Part shown: positions 6,920 to 14,068 of the stretch, piece by piece
Numbering within the stretch: position 1 is the first letter of the stretch
Layout: each line of letters starts with the position of its first letter
NCBI GenBank assembly: GCA_002478145.1
Contig: DLMI01000203.1
Location: 48,834-67,357, forward strand
DNA: 18,524 nucleotides
Direction: 5' to 3'
Origin: Acidobacteria bacterium UBA7540
Lineage (GTDB): Bacteria > Acidobacteriota > Terriglobia > UBA7540
Program-made: the position numbers and the translations under genes
The notes under the pieces: generated by a model
Told to the model about the DNA's origin: nothing
Databases searched by the model: none
The model's input: the letters and a program-made list of their open reading frames with translations, nothing else

Positions 6920-7948
6920 TCAGAAGAGTCCTCCAAGATTCAGGACAAGCACGGAAATCAGGATTACCACCACCGCCGCCGTCAGCACCCTCCGGGTTCC
7001 CGGGGAAGTGGCTCGCCATTCTCCTGTCAGGATGCCGAGGAAGTTCGAAGAGAGAATCATTGCGGAAACGAACAGCGCATAGCCAAGGGAAGTTCCATAC
7101 TTTCCTACCAGCGTCGCGCCGATGCCGTAACCTACCATCCCCGAAAGCCAGAGCAAGCCCATGGCAATTGCCAGGCTGGTTTCTCTTGCCCAGGCGGGTT
7201 TCAGGAAAAGCGACCAGGTCCCGTTACGAAAAAGCAGCAGGAAGCAATAGAGCAGATTAGGAATGAAGCCGGCGCCCAGCACCAGCGCCCACGAGGCGTA
7301 GGTTGAGGTGACCGGGAAAGCTCCCAGGGCAACGGCCTTTTCGAGGATTGGGCCGCTGAAAGCGAAGCCGAGATTAATGTTTGACCCAAAGATACCGGTG
7401 AAGATGCAAATGGCCAGCCCGGTCAAAAAACTCGAAGCGACTGCGCTCGCGGAGGGGCTGGCAGGCCTCTGCTCCTTCTCTCTCCGGCGGCCTGCCATGC
7501 CATAGAGAGTGAGGCCGGCAAAGAGGATGGGCATGCTGATGAGCAATAGGATGCCCCGCGGCCGGAGCAGGTCCGCAGGGTTAAGGACCAACAAGGGTAC
7601 GAGGGACCCCGACAGACAAGACAGGCCGGCCACCACCGCGAACGCCAGCGCCATGCCCACGGCGCTAATACCCAGGCCGAAGGTCACTTGAGCGATGCCC
7701 CACAGAAAGCCGAAGACCAGGGGGGCGAGGAGTGCACGGCTGGAAACGCCTCGATAGACATCCTCGAGGTGGGGCACGAAACCCGCTGCCAGTAGCCACG
7801 GTATAATCAGCAACGCTGCGGCGGCAAAAACCAGCCAAGTGTTTTCCCATTTCCACTGACGCGTGTACTTCATGGGCAGCGGAAAGCTTCCATTCAACGC
7901 TCCACTGATGAAAATGACCGCCATGCCAAGCCAGAAATGGTCGCTCAT
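6920..7948 (-). CDS. RhaT-family sugar:proton symporter (L-rhamnose permease-like)
   Basis: 342 aa with about ten hydrophobic segments, the length of E. coli RhaT (DMT superfamily), which imports L-rhamnose with H+ or Na+. Family features seen: N-terminal GALNGSFPLPMKYTRQWKWENTW (RhaT has xxxAPFKKVKKWSWETMW), FLWGIAQVTFGLGISAVGMALAFAV, GIFGSNINLGFAFSGPI and a C-terminal GILTGEWR. ATG at 7948 is chosen because GGGAG lies 8 nt upstream; the open frame extends to 8131, but that part is translation of the repeat element. No rhamnose catabolic gene is nearby, so the true substrate is unknown; eukaryote-like and acidobacterial homologues may carry other sugars. It stands alone between repeats. Confidence 0.85.
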   Translation of the reverse strand: MSDHFWLGMAVIFISGALNGSFPLPMKYTRQWKWENTWLVFAAAALLIIPWLLAAGFVPHLEDVYRGVSSRALLAPLVFGFLWGIAQVTFGLGISAVGMALAFAVVAGLSCLSGSLVPLLVLNPADLLRPRGILLLISMPILFAGLTLYGMAGRRREKEQRPASPSASAVASSFLTGLAICIFTGIFGSNINLGFAFSGPILEKAVALGAFPVTSTYASWALVLGAGFIPNLLYCFLLLFRNGTWSLFLKPAWARETSLAIAMGLLWLSGMVGYGIGATLVGKYGTSLGYALFVSAMILSSNFLGILTGEWRATSPGTRRVLTAAVVVILISVLVLNLGGLF

Positions 7949-7993
7949 CGAAGACTCCCTCGCGGCACGAACTAAGCAACACACGTAGCGCCA

Positions 7994-8158
7994 GGCTTTA
8001 CAGGCTGCGGAAAAACCCCTCCAAGCTGTCATTCCGAGCGGAGCGAGGAATCTCGCTCTGAGTATTTTCAACGCAGTGCAAGATTCCTCGTCGTCCCGAT
8101 CAGATCGGGACTCCTCGGAATGACAGGTCAAACGGGTATTTCCGCAGCCTGTTTAGCC
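7994..8158. mobile_element. MITE-like inverted-repeat element, 165 bp
   Basis: The ends form an imperfect 25-bp inverted repeat (GGCTTTACAGGCTGCGG on the left; CCGCAGCCTGTTTAGCC on the right) containing an exact 13-bp core, CAGGCTGCGGAAA. An inner pair, CTGTCATTCCGAG (8026-8038) and CTCGGAATGACAG (8114-8126), is also exact, and a third small palindrome, TCCCGATCAGATCGGGA, lies inside. No transposase is encoded. No clear target duplication is visible. An ORF6N gene fragment begins 8 bp to the right, so the element probably inserted into or beside that gene. Confidence 0.7.
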
Positions 8159-8165
8159 CGGCACT

Positions 8166-8267
8166 ATTCCTCAACACATTGGCAAGCATCACCGCACCGT
8201 GTTCCGTGAACACATGAGGCGCATATTTGATATTCTGCCCACGCTTCAAGGTCACAATTTGCGACCT
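8166..8267 (-). pseudogene. Truncated ORF6N-domain protein gene
   Basis: The minus-strand translation RSQIVTLKRG...IKYAPHVFTEHGAVMLANVLRN matches the core of the ORF6N/KilA-N-like DNA-binding domain (typically LRSQ...[24 protein letters not shown]). Only about 34 residues remain. Upstream the similarity is lost, and downstream it stops about 8 bp before the inverted-repeat element. ORF6N proteins are typical of phages and mobile islands, so this marks past horizontal traffic. Confidence 0.6.
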
Positions 8268-8362
8268 TGGAGCCAGCACGAAGAGCCGCAGGACCGAACA
8301 GCGGGTCCTGCATTGCAATACCGTAGATTCTTGTTTTTCTAGCAAGGATTTTCAAGCACTTC

Positions 8363-8410
8363 GTAGGGCCGAACGGCGTTCGGCCCAGGGCCAGCGCCGC
8401 TGGCCCCTAC
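8363..8410. repeat. REP doublet (BIME-like): GTAG, two hairpins, CTAC
   Basis: GTAG is followed by GGCCGAAC-GGC-GTTCGGCC (8367-8385) and GGGCCAGC-GCC-GCTGGCCC (8388-8406), then CTAC (8407-8410). Both hairpins have three-base loops. It has the same layout as 1122-1184. Apart from this, 8268-8471 shows no gene I can support. Confidence 0.75.
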
Positions 8411-8471
8411 ACGTTTGGTTGCGGCCTTCAGGCCGCGCTGTGCTACTCATCGGAAGCTGGTGGGGGACGAC

Positions 8472-10121
8472 TCAACTCGTAGTCTGCCCCGCAACCTTCG
8501 CTGAAGAAGCAAGGGAGCCGTGGAACAGGTGGCTCGACAACTGCTCTTCCGCCTCGAGGTGTGCGCGCATTTCACGAATCACGCGGGCGCCGAGGGTCAA
8601 GAGCACGGTAGGGTCTCTCGATAGACCGTAAGAGACCATCTGCCTCTCGAATCTATCCAGGTCCACACCAAAACGTTCGTGGTCTTCTCGAAAGGCCGCC
8701 AGTTTTGAAGTGATATCGGCGTCGCGGTGGAAGGCCGGGAACAACTCCGATTCCTCTTGCCGGCAATGTGCGGTCAGAACCGTTTCGAGGTACTTCAGTA
8801 TCTCGTGCAAGGAGGCATCCGCCGCCTGTCGCTCGACGGGTTGGCTGCCATTCATGGATAGCCGGTCCAGCGCCATTTCCCAATCTTGCAGCCGGGCGCG
8901 CACCTGAGCGTGCTGGCCGATCCAGCGCTTCTCATCAATTGCCGTTCCCGTGGCCGGCGCCGTACGGGCTATCTCGCACGGCACTTCTTCGGCGAGATAT
9001 TTGCAGGCAAGCCCACGCTGCTCCAGTGTCGCAACCACTTCCCGGCGCGGCGGATAGTCGTGGGTGGAAAACTGGCCGGGCAGGTGGCGGCGCAAGTAGG
9101 CGCCCGGCAGCGTTTCGCAATCCACGGTAAAGAGATCACCGGCAGCCACCATCGAGATATTCAAGTCGTAACTCTCGCGGGTATTGAAGAACAGGCGGGA
9201 GGTGGGAAAAGCCATGTGATAAACACTAACAACCAGGCGGAAGTCGTCGTCGGAGACGCTGAAGCGATTTGGCTTCTGCGAGGCCAGGACGCCGCGCGCC
9301 GGCTTCAATCGCGGGATTCCTAGCGCGTGCGGCTCAATTCCATAAGTCCGGCGCAAATAGTTTCCGTGCTCAATGGCCGCCAAGGCGTCGTAATGGAAAT
9401 CGTAAAGCCCCAACAGCACGCCCATCCCAATCTTGGTAATGCCTGCGGCGATAACGCGATCCCAGAGATCCAGGCGAGACTCATAGTTCCGCTTGGGCGA
9501 GCCTGCAAAGTGCCAGCGGTCGAAATGCGGGCGATGGTAAGTCTCCTGCCACTCGACCACCCAATTCAACCCGGCGTCGCGCAAGCGGACGTAATCCTCT
9601 TGCTGGTAAACAGGAGAGCACAGAGCCACCACTCCACCACCCAGGGCATCGAGTTTCCGGCGTGTGGCGGCAACGTAGCGCGCCACCGTTTCCGGGCCGA
9701 ATTCAGGGTCATCGGAGAGCACCAATTCGATCTGCCGGTGACCCCAGGAGAGAATCAGGTCCAATTGTTTTTCAAACTCTTCAGGGTTGAGCCGTACTCG
9801 CTCGGCGATGGAATTGCTTTGTCGATAGCCGCAATACAAGCATTCGTTCCGGCAGTAGCTTGTCAAGTAGACGGGGATGACGAATTCAACGCTTGGCGCC
9901 GCAAAACGCGCGCGCACCCGGTTCGCTGCTGCCTGGATTTCAATTCGACGGTTTCGATCGCGCGCTGCCGCAAACAGAGAGGCTGCATCTTCGGCAACGA
10001 GGCCCCTTCCCCTATCGGCAGTCCGAAAGACTTCCTCCGGCTCTTGCATGGGCTCCGAGATCGCCGCCAAGCCTTCGATGCGGCTCTGCTCGCTTGTAAA
10101 AAACTGGCTAAAGCCTGCCAA
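8472..10121 (-). CDS. HydG/ThiH-like radical SAM enzyme fused to a hemerythrin (HHE) domain
   Basis: About 549 aa. The radical SAM part (about residues 65-385) has IPVYLTSYCRNECLYCGY, the CX3CX2C cluster motif (C90, C94, C97) of the tyrosine-lyase group. It also has HydG/ThiH landmarks WGHRQIELVLSDDPEF, VEWQETYHRPHFDRWH, AGITKIGMGVLLGLYDF, PHALGIPRLKPA and FFNTRESYDL. HydG's second C-terminal cluster motif is absent. Instead residues about 416-536 form an HHE domain with HxxxE (H452), further His near 465, 481 and 521 and a terminal H531, fit to bind a diiron centre. TTG at 10121 is chosen for the GGAGGA 8 nt upstream; ATG at 10049 is the alternative. It follows the archaemetzincin gene across a REP array. 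Substrate unknown; the HHE half suggests O2 or NO sensing or protection of the labile cluster. Confidence 0.85.
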   Translation of the reverse strand: MAGFSQFFTSEQSRIEGLAAISEPMQEPEEVFRTADRGRGLVAEDAASLFAAARDRNRRIEIQAAANRVRARFAAPSVEFVIPVYLTSYCRNECLYCGYRQSNSIAERVRLNPEEFEKQLDLILSWGHRQIELVLSDDPEFGPETVARYVAATRRKLDALGGGVVALCSPVYQQEDYVRLRDAGLNWVVEWQETYHRPHFDRWHFAGSPKRNYESRLDLWDRVIAAGITKIGMGVLLGLYDFHYDALAAIEHGNYLRRTYGIEPHALGIPRLKPARGVLASQKPNRFSVSDDDFRLVVSVYHMAFPTSRLFFNTRESYDLNISMVAAGDLFTVDCETLPGAYLRRHLPGQFSTHDYPPRREVVATLEQRGLACKYLAEEVPCEIARTAPATGTAIDEKRWIGQHAQVRARLQDWEMALDRLSMNGSQPVERQAADASLHEILKYLETVLTAHCRQEESELFPAFHRDADITSKLAAFREDHERFGVDLDRFERQMVSYGLSRDPTVLLTLGARVIREMRAHLEAEEQLSSHLFHGSLASSAKVAGQTTS

Positions 10122-10179
10122 TTGCTTAGTCCTCCAGTTACACCTCAAAAGATGATTCTACTCCTCCCTGCAGCGTTTT

Positions 10180-10407
10180 GTAGGGGGACGGCTTGCCGTC
10201 CCCTGACCGTTGTGCGGTCATTGACGGGGGTAGGGCAAGCCCTACCCCTACGACTTGCAGGGGGGACGGCTTGCCGTCCCCTGACCGTTGTGCGGTCGTA
10301 GACGAGGGTAGGGCAAGCCCTACCCCTACGACTTGCAGGGGGGACGGCTCGCCGTCCCCCGACCGTTGTGCGGTCATTGACGAGGGTAGGGCAAGCCCTA
10401 CCCCTAC
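10180..10407. repeat. Three tandem 78-bp REP units
   Basis: Units start near 10183, 10261 and 10339 with an exact 78-bp period; the last is about 9 bp short. Each contains three hairpins: GGGGACGG-CTTG-CCGTCCCC, GACCG-TTGTG-CGGTC and GGTAGGG-CAAG-CCCTACC. The array opens with GTAG (10180-10183) and closes with CTAC (10404-10407). The units are almost identical, so the expansion is recent. The closing tetranucleotide supplies the TAG stop codon of the archaemetzincin gene. The array fills the gap before the radical SAM gene and could attenuate transcription into it. Confidence 0.9.
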
Positions 10408-10931
10408 TCAAGCCCTGCCGCGCCCGCGCAGGCTATGCAGAAACCCGCCTGCTTCAAATCGATTCTCTCCACGGCATGCGAGGCGCTCATCACGCAAAGG
10501 TAATCCGGGCAATGGCGAAGCCCAAAAGTGTGGCCCAATTCGTGGAGGGCCTCCTTCAAAAGGCGCCCTTGGAGTAGCCCAGGGTCCTTGGGCATGCCAT
10601 AGAACTCCGGGCGCAGGCGGTGGGAGGAAACCAGGGCGCCGGTGTCGCCCAATTGGGCTTCGCCAAAAACGAAGGTCAGAATAGGGATGTAAAGGTCTGC
10701 GTCGGTCACTCCCAGGATTCGCCAGCTATCCGCAGGCGGGTCCTGCAAAAGCCTCTTAAGAATTTCCGTGGAGTGGTATTGCCCGCGCACAGGATTGTAA
10801 GCAAACTCGCCATCCAGTCCATCCGGCCGAATCCAGCATGCTACGCGCAAGCGCGCTGCCAGCCCTTCCGCAAGCGATTCGAGGTGGCCCCGCTCGACTC
10901 GCCCGACGGGAACCAGCGAGATGATTCTCAT
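10404..10931 (-). CDS. amzA: Archaemetzincin (M54 family metallopeptidase)
   Basis: 175 aa, the usual length for prokaryotic archaemetzincins, which are soluble zinc peptidases of unknown physiological substrate. The full signature is present: HELGHTFGLRHC (zinc ligands H130, H134, H140; catalytic E131), then CPDYLCVM with cysteines 141 and 146 and the Met-turn M148, and a second zinc knuckle CIAC (165-168). The N-terminal part has the expected LVPVG start and a SWRILGVTDADLYIP strand. Its ATG overlaps the stop of the sigma-54 regulator by 4 bp (ATGA), so the two are probably translationally coupled. Its stop codon lies within the terminal GTAG of the adjacent REP array, so the original C-terminus may have been slightly altered. 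Confidence 0.92.
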   Translation of the reverse strand: MRIISLVPVGRVERGHLESLAEGLAARLRVACWIRPDGLDGEFAYNPVRGQYHSTEILKRLLQDPPADSWRILGVTDADLYIPILTFVFGEAQLGDTGALVSSHRLRPEFYGMPKDPGLLQGRLLKEALHELGHTFGLRHCPDYLCVMSASHAVERIDLKQAGFCIACAGAAGLE

Positions 10932-12283
10932 GACGCGGCAGGCATACCTTTCCGAAAGCCGTATTTCTTGATCTTGTTGTAGAGGGTGACGCGGTCAATC
11001 TCGAGGATTTTTGCCGCGCGAGTCTGGTTCCAATCGCAGGACTCCAGAACTCGAAGAATATGCCCGCGCTCCACATCGTCGAGCGAAAGGCCGACCTCGG
11101 GTCGCTGGGTCGAGCCAATCTGCAAGGGGAAATCGGAAGCCTGAATTTCCGGCTCGCGACCGATTACCATAGCCCGCTCGATGGCATTCTCGAGCTCGCG
11201 CACATTGCCGGGCCAACTGTAATTCATCAAGATGTCCAGAGCCGCCCGGCTGATGGAAGCGAACCGCTTGTTCATGGCCCGCGCATACTTCTTGATGAAA
11301 TGGTCCACCAAAAGCGGGATGTCTTCACGGCGGTCTCGCAAGGGAGGCAGTTCAATCCCAAAAACGTTCAGGCGGTAGTAGAGGTCGGGCCGGAAGGTCC
11401 CTTCCTTCACGAGGGCAGACAAATCCTTGTTGGTTGCGGCGACGGCACGAAAGTCAACCTTGAGCGCCTGGTTGCCACCCACGCGCGTTATCTCCTTCTC
11501 TTGCAGAACGCGCAGCAGATCCGTCTGGGTCTTCAGGCTGATATCAGAGATTTCATCCAGGAAGACCGTGCCACCCTCGGCGACTTCGAATTTGCCTTTC
11601 TTCCGATACTGGGCGCCCGTGAAGGCGCCCCTCTCGTGCCCGAAAAGCTCGCTTTCGAGCAGGGTCTCTGTCAAGGCGCCACAATGAATGGTAACCATGG
11701 GCATGAATCGGCGCGGGCTCAGGTGGTGAATGGCGCGCGCCACCAATTCCTTGCCCGTGCCGCTTTCCCCGCGGATCAGGACGGTGGTATCCATGGGAGC
11801 AACGGTGCGGATGAGTTCTATAACCCTTTGCATCGGCTTGCTCTGCCCCACCAATTCCACCGCTTGAACCTCCTCCAGGGTTTCCCGCAGCCGCACATTT
11901 TCCTCTTTGATTTTGCGGTGTTCGAGGGCCTTACGAACCAAATGAGCCAGATCATCGGGATCGAAAGGCTTGGTGATGTAGTCGTACGCCCCGTCTTTCA
12001 GCGCCTGGACGGCAGTCTCAACCGAAGCGTAGCCGGTCATGATGATGACAATAATCTCCGGATCGACCTCGCGAATTTTGCGGTGCAACTCGAGACCATC
12101 CATGCCGGGCATCTTGATATCCACCAGGGCCAAATCCCAACGCTGGCTGGGCAACTTCAGCAGCGCCTCGCGGGCGCTGGTGGCGGTTTCAACGAGGTAG
12201 CCCTCTTCTTCGAACCATTTGCCGAGCGAGTCACGGACGACGTTTTCATCATCCACGATCAAAAGGCTGGCTTTGTAATCCAT
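10928..12283 (-). CDS. Sigma-54-dependent response regulator (NtrC/ZraR type)
   Basis: 451 aa, three domains. The receiver domain (about 5-120) has acidic pocket DD at 11-12 and phosphoacceptor D55 in VDIKMPG. The AAA+ domain (about 145-385) has Walker A GESGTGKE (172-179), the sigma-54-contacting GAFTGA loop (219-224), Walker B TVFLDEI and the arginine-finger region. A Fis-type helix-turn-helix ends the protein (about 405-447, NQTRAAKILEIDRVTLYNKI). ATG 12283 is chosen with GGGAG 7 nt upstream. The partner is almost certainly the adjacent heme-motif kinase, although 169 bp with heptamer arrays separate the genes. A likely target is the -24/-12 element at 18070-18085 in front of the GcvH-like genes. 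Confidence 0.96.
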   Translation of the reverse strand: MDYKASLLIVDDENVVRDSLGKWFEEEGYLVETATSAREALLKLPSQRWDLALVDIKMPGMDGLELHRKIREVDPEIIVIIMTGYASVETAVQALKDGAYDYITKPFDPDDLAHLVRKALEHRKIKEENVRLRETLEEVQAVELVGQSKPMQRVIELIRTVAPMDTTVLIRGESGTGKELVARAIHHLSPRRFMPMVTIHCGALTETLLESELFGHERGAFTGAQYRKKGKFEVAEGGTVFLDEISDISLKTQTDLLRVLQEKEITRVGGNQALKVDFRAVAATNKDLSALVKEGTFRPDLYYRLNVFGIELPPLRDRREDIPLLVDHFIKKYARAMNKRFASISRAALDILMNYSWPGNVRELENAIERAMVIGREPEIQASDFPLQIGSTQRPEVGLSLDDVERGHILRVLESCDWNQTRAAKILEIDRVTLYNKIKKYGFRKGMPAAS

Positions 12284-12300
12284 GCGCAACTCCCGATGTG

Positions 12301-12393
12301 GTAGGTGGTAGGTCGTAGGTGGCAGGTGGGGAAAATCCTCCGACTGCCGACTGCTTATTGCCTACCTTCTGACTTCTGACTTCTGTCTTCCCG
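12301..12393. repeat. Heptamer arrays between kinase and regulator genes
   Basis: GTAGGTG, GTAGGTC, GTAGGTG, GCAGGTG (12301-12328); then CCGACTG twice and CTTATTG (12340-12360), and CTTCTGA twice plus CTTCTGT (12366-12386). The first array and the CCTACCTT at 12361 are complementary, so a stem is possible. It lies in the 169-bp gap of a two-component operon. Confidence 0.8.
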
Positions 12394-12452
12394 CTCCTCA
12401 CTCGTTCCCGCTCTGCGGGATCACTCGTCACTGTTCCCCCGGCAGACGTCGG

Positions 12453-14048
12453 CTACAGTTTCGGCTCCTCCGGCAGAGTTACCGTGAAAGCAGTTCCCTT
12501 CTGCTGTGGGGAAGACACCTCGATGTTCCCTCCATGTTGCTGGACAATCCCGAGAGCGATGGCCAATCCTAAACCAACGCCTTTGCCCTCCGCCTTGGTG
12601 GTGAAGAAAGGTTCAAAGATATGCGGCAGGACGTCTTCAGGAATTCCCATGCCGTCATCGCTGACCATGATGCGCGCCTCGCGATGCTCTGCATGGTAAG
12701 CGGTTTCCACCCTCAACCGCCCGCCGTGCGGCATGGCCTCGACGGCGTTCATCAGCAAGGCCAGAAGAACCTGCTGAATCTGGCCCGCGTCACAGTAGAT
12801 GGAAGGCATCTTGGGGTCCAAATGACTTTCCACATCCACCTGTTGTAGATCGCATTGGTGCCCCACCAAAAGCAGGCAGCGTTCCACGACGCCGGCCAAA
12901 TCGTTCTTTTGCGGGTTGAGCGGCGCCTGCCGGGCGAACGTCAGCAGGTTCTTGACGATGGTTCCACAACGCCGGCTTTCCCCTTCAATCTCCGCCAGGT
13001 CATTCTTCACTTCCTTGTGGCGCTCCTCGTTCTCCAGACCTTTGTCCACCAGACGGGAAATCAGCTTGCTGTAAGTGAGAATGCCCGCCAGGGGGTTATT
13101 GATCTCGTGGGCGACAACCGCCGCGAGCTTTCCCAGCGAAGCCATCTTCTCGGACTGCACCAGGCGGTGATAAGCACGCTCGAGCTCTCCCGTCTTGTCA
13201 TGGACTCGCGCTTCCAGCGTGCGGGTCCACTCCTGGTTTTCCTCTTGCGCTCTCTTCAGTTGCTCCGTCATGCGATTGAAAGAAGCCGCCAAGCTGCCCA
13301 GCTCATCGCCACTGCCCACCGGCAAGGAATAGTCCAACTCGCCCTCAGCCACATGTCGGGTGCCCTCGGTGAGTTGGTGCACGGGCTTGTGCACGGTCAC
13401 CCGGATTAGTCCCGCTGAAATCAAGCTGAGGATGATGATGGAAGCAATGGTAAAGACCACAATCTGACGTTGGCTGCGGGCCACGACTTGATCCGCGGCG
13501 ACCAAGGAGAGGTTGGTGTCCAATACGCCGAGTACCTGGTTGCCCACGGCGTGGGCGTGGCAGGCGGCGTTCGAGCAGTCGGGCTCGTTCTCGATGGGCC
13601 GGATCAGCCCCAGAATGCGTGTGCCGTCCGCGGCCGTGTAAATGCGCAGGCGGTCGGGGCGATTCAGGCGCTTGAGGGGTTGCGCCTGAGCATGGCAGGC
13701 GTAGCAGGCCTCCGCCTTCTTATCGACGAACTGCCCAACCTCCTGCGGCTCAGTGGAAAAAGTGATTTGGCCTTCCTGATTGAAGATGCGAATGCGGCTG
13801 ATGCCCGCTTCGTGCCCGATGGTGTTGATGATGTGGAAGACTTCTTCGCGCTGGTTGCGCAGCATCGAATAACGGATGCTGCGCCAGATGATATCGCTGT
13901 TTCGGTCGGCGCTCTGAAAAACCATCTCGTGCTGAGATTGGCGCCAAAGCCGCAGGCTCCAATACCCGTACAGCCCTAATAAGAGGGCCATGCTGCCGAC
14001 CACGCAGGCCGTCAATTTCGTCGCCAGGCTGTAAGTGAACCGACGCAT
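12453..14048 (-). CDS. Membrane histidine kinase with two c-type heme motifs in the sensor
   Basis: 531 aa. Helix 1 (about 12-30) and helix 2 (about 195-215) flank a periplasmic sensor of about 165 residues. This contains CYACH (115-119, canonical CxxCH) and CSNAACH (158-164, CX4CH as in some multiheme cytochromes), so up to two covalently bound hemes are expected. HAMP follows (about 216-268), then a coiled coil, HisKA with the H-box VVAHEINNPLAG (phosphorylated H314), and HATPase with N434, DDGMGIP, FEPFFTTK and GKGVGLGLAIA. It starts 20 bp after the NrfD-type gene, so it is co-transcribed with the redox subunits, and precedes its sigma-54 regulator. I infer it senses redox state, O2 or NO through heme. 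The ribosome site is weak. Confidence 0.93.
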   Translation of the reverse strand: MRRFTYSLATKLTACVVGSMALLLGLYGYWSLRLWRQSQHEMVFQSADRNSDIIWRSIRYSMLRNQREEVFHIINTIGHEAGISRIRIFNQEGQITFSTEPQEVGQFVDKKAEACYACHAQAQPLKRLNRPDRLRIYTAADGTRILGLIRPIENEPDCSNAACHAHAVGNQVLGVLDTNLSLVAADQVVARSQRQIVVFTIASIIILSLISAGLIRVTVHKPVHQLTEGTRHVAEGELDYSLPVGSGDELGSLAASFNRMTEQLKRAQEENQEWTRTLEARVHDKTGELERAYHRLVQSEKMASLGKLAAVVAHEINNPLAGILTYSKLISRLVDKGLENEERHKEVKNDLAEIEGESRRCGTIVKNLLTFARQAPLNPQKNDLAGVVERCLLLVGHQCDLQQVDVESHLDPKMPSIYCDAGQIQQVLLALLMNAVEAMPHGGRLRVETAYHAEHREARIMVSDDGMGIPEDVLPHIFEPFFTTKAEGKGVGLGLAIALGIVQQHGGNIEVSSPQQKGTAFTVTLPEEPKL

Positions 14049-14068
14049 AGGGCATCTTTGGTTGACAC

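Noticed and set aside
10193..10684. Plus-strand ORF with a repetitive RASPTPTTCRGDG pattern
   Set aside because: It translates the 78-bp REP units and then the antisense of the archaemetzincin gene; the repeats explain the periodic protein.
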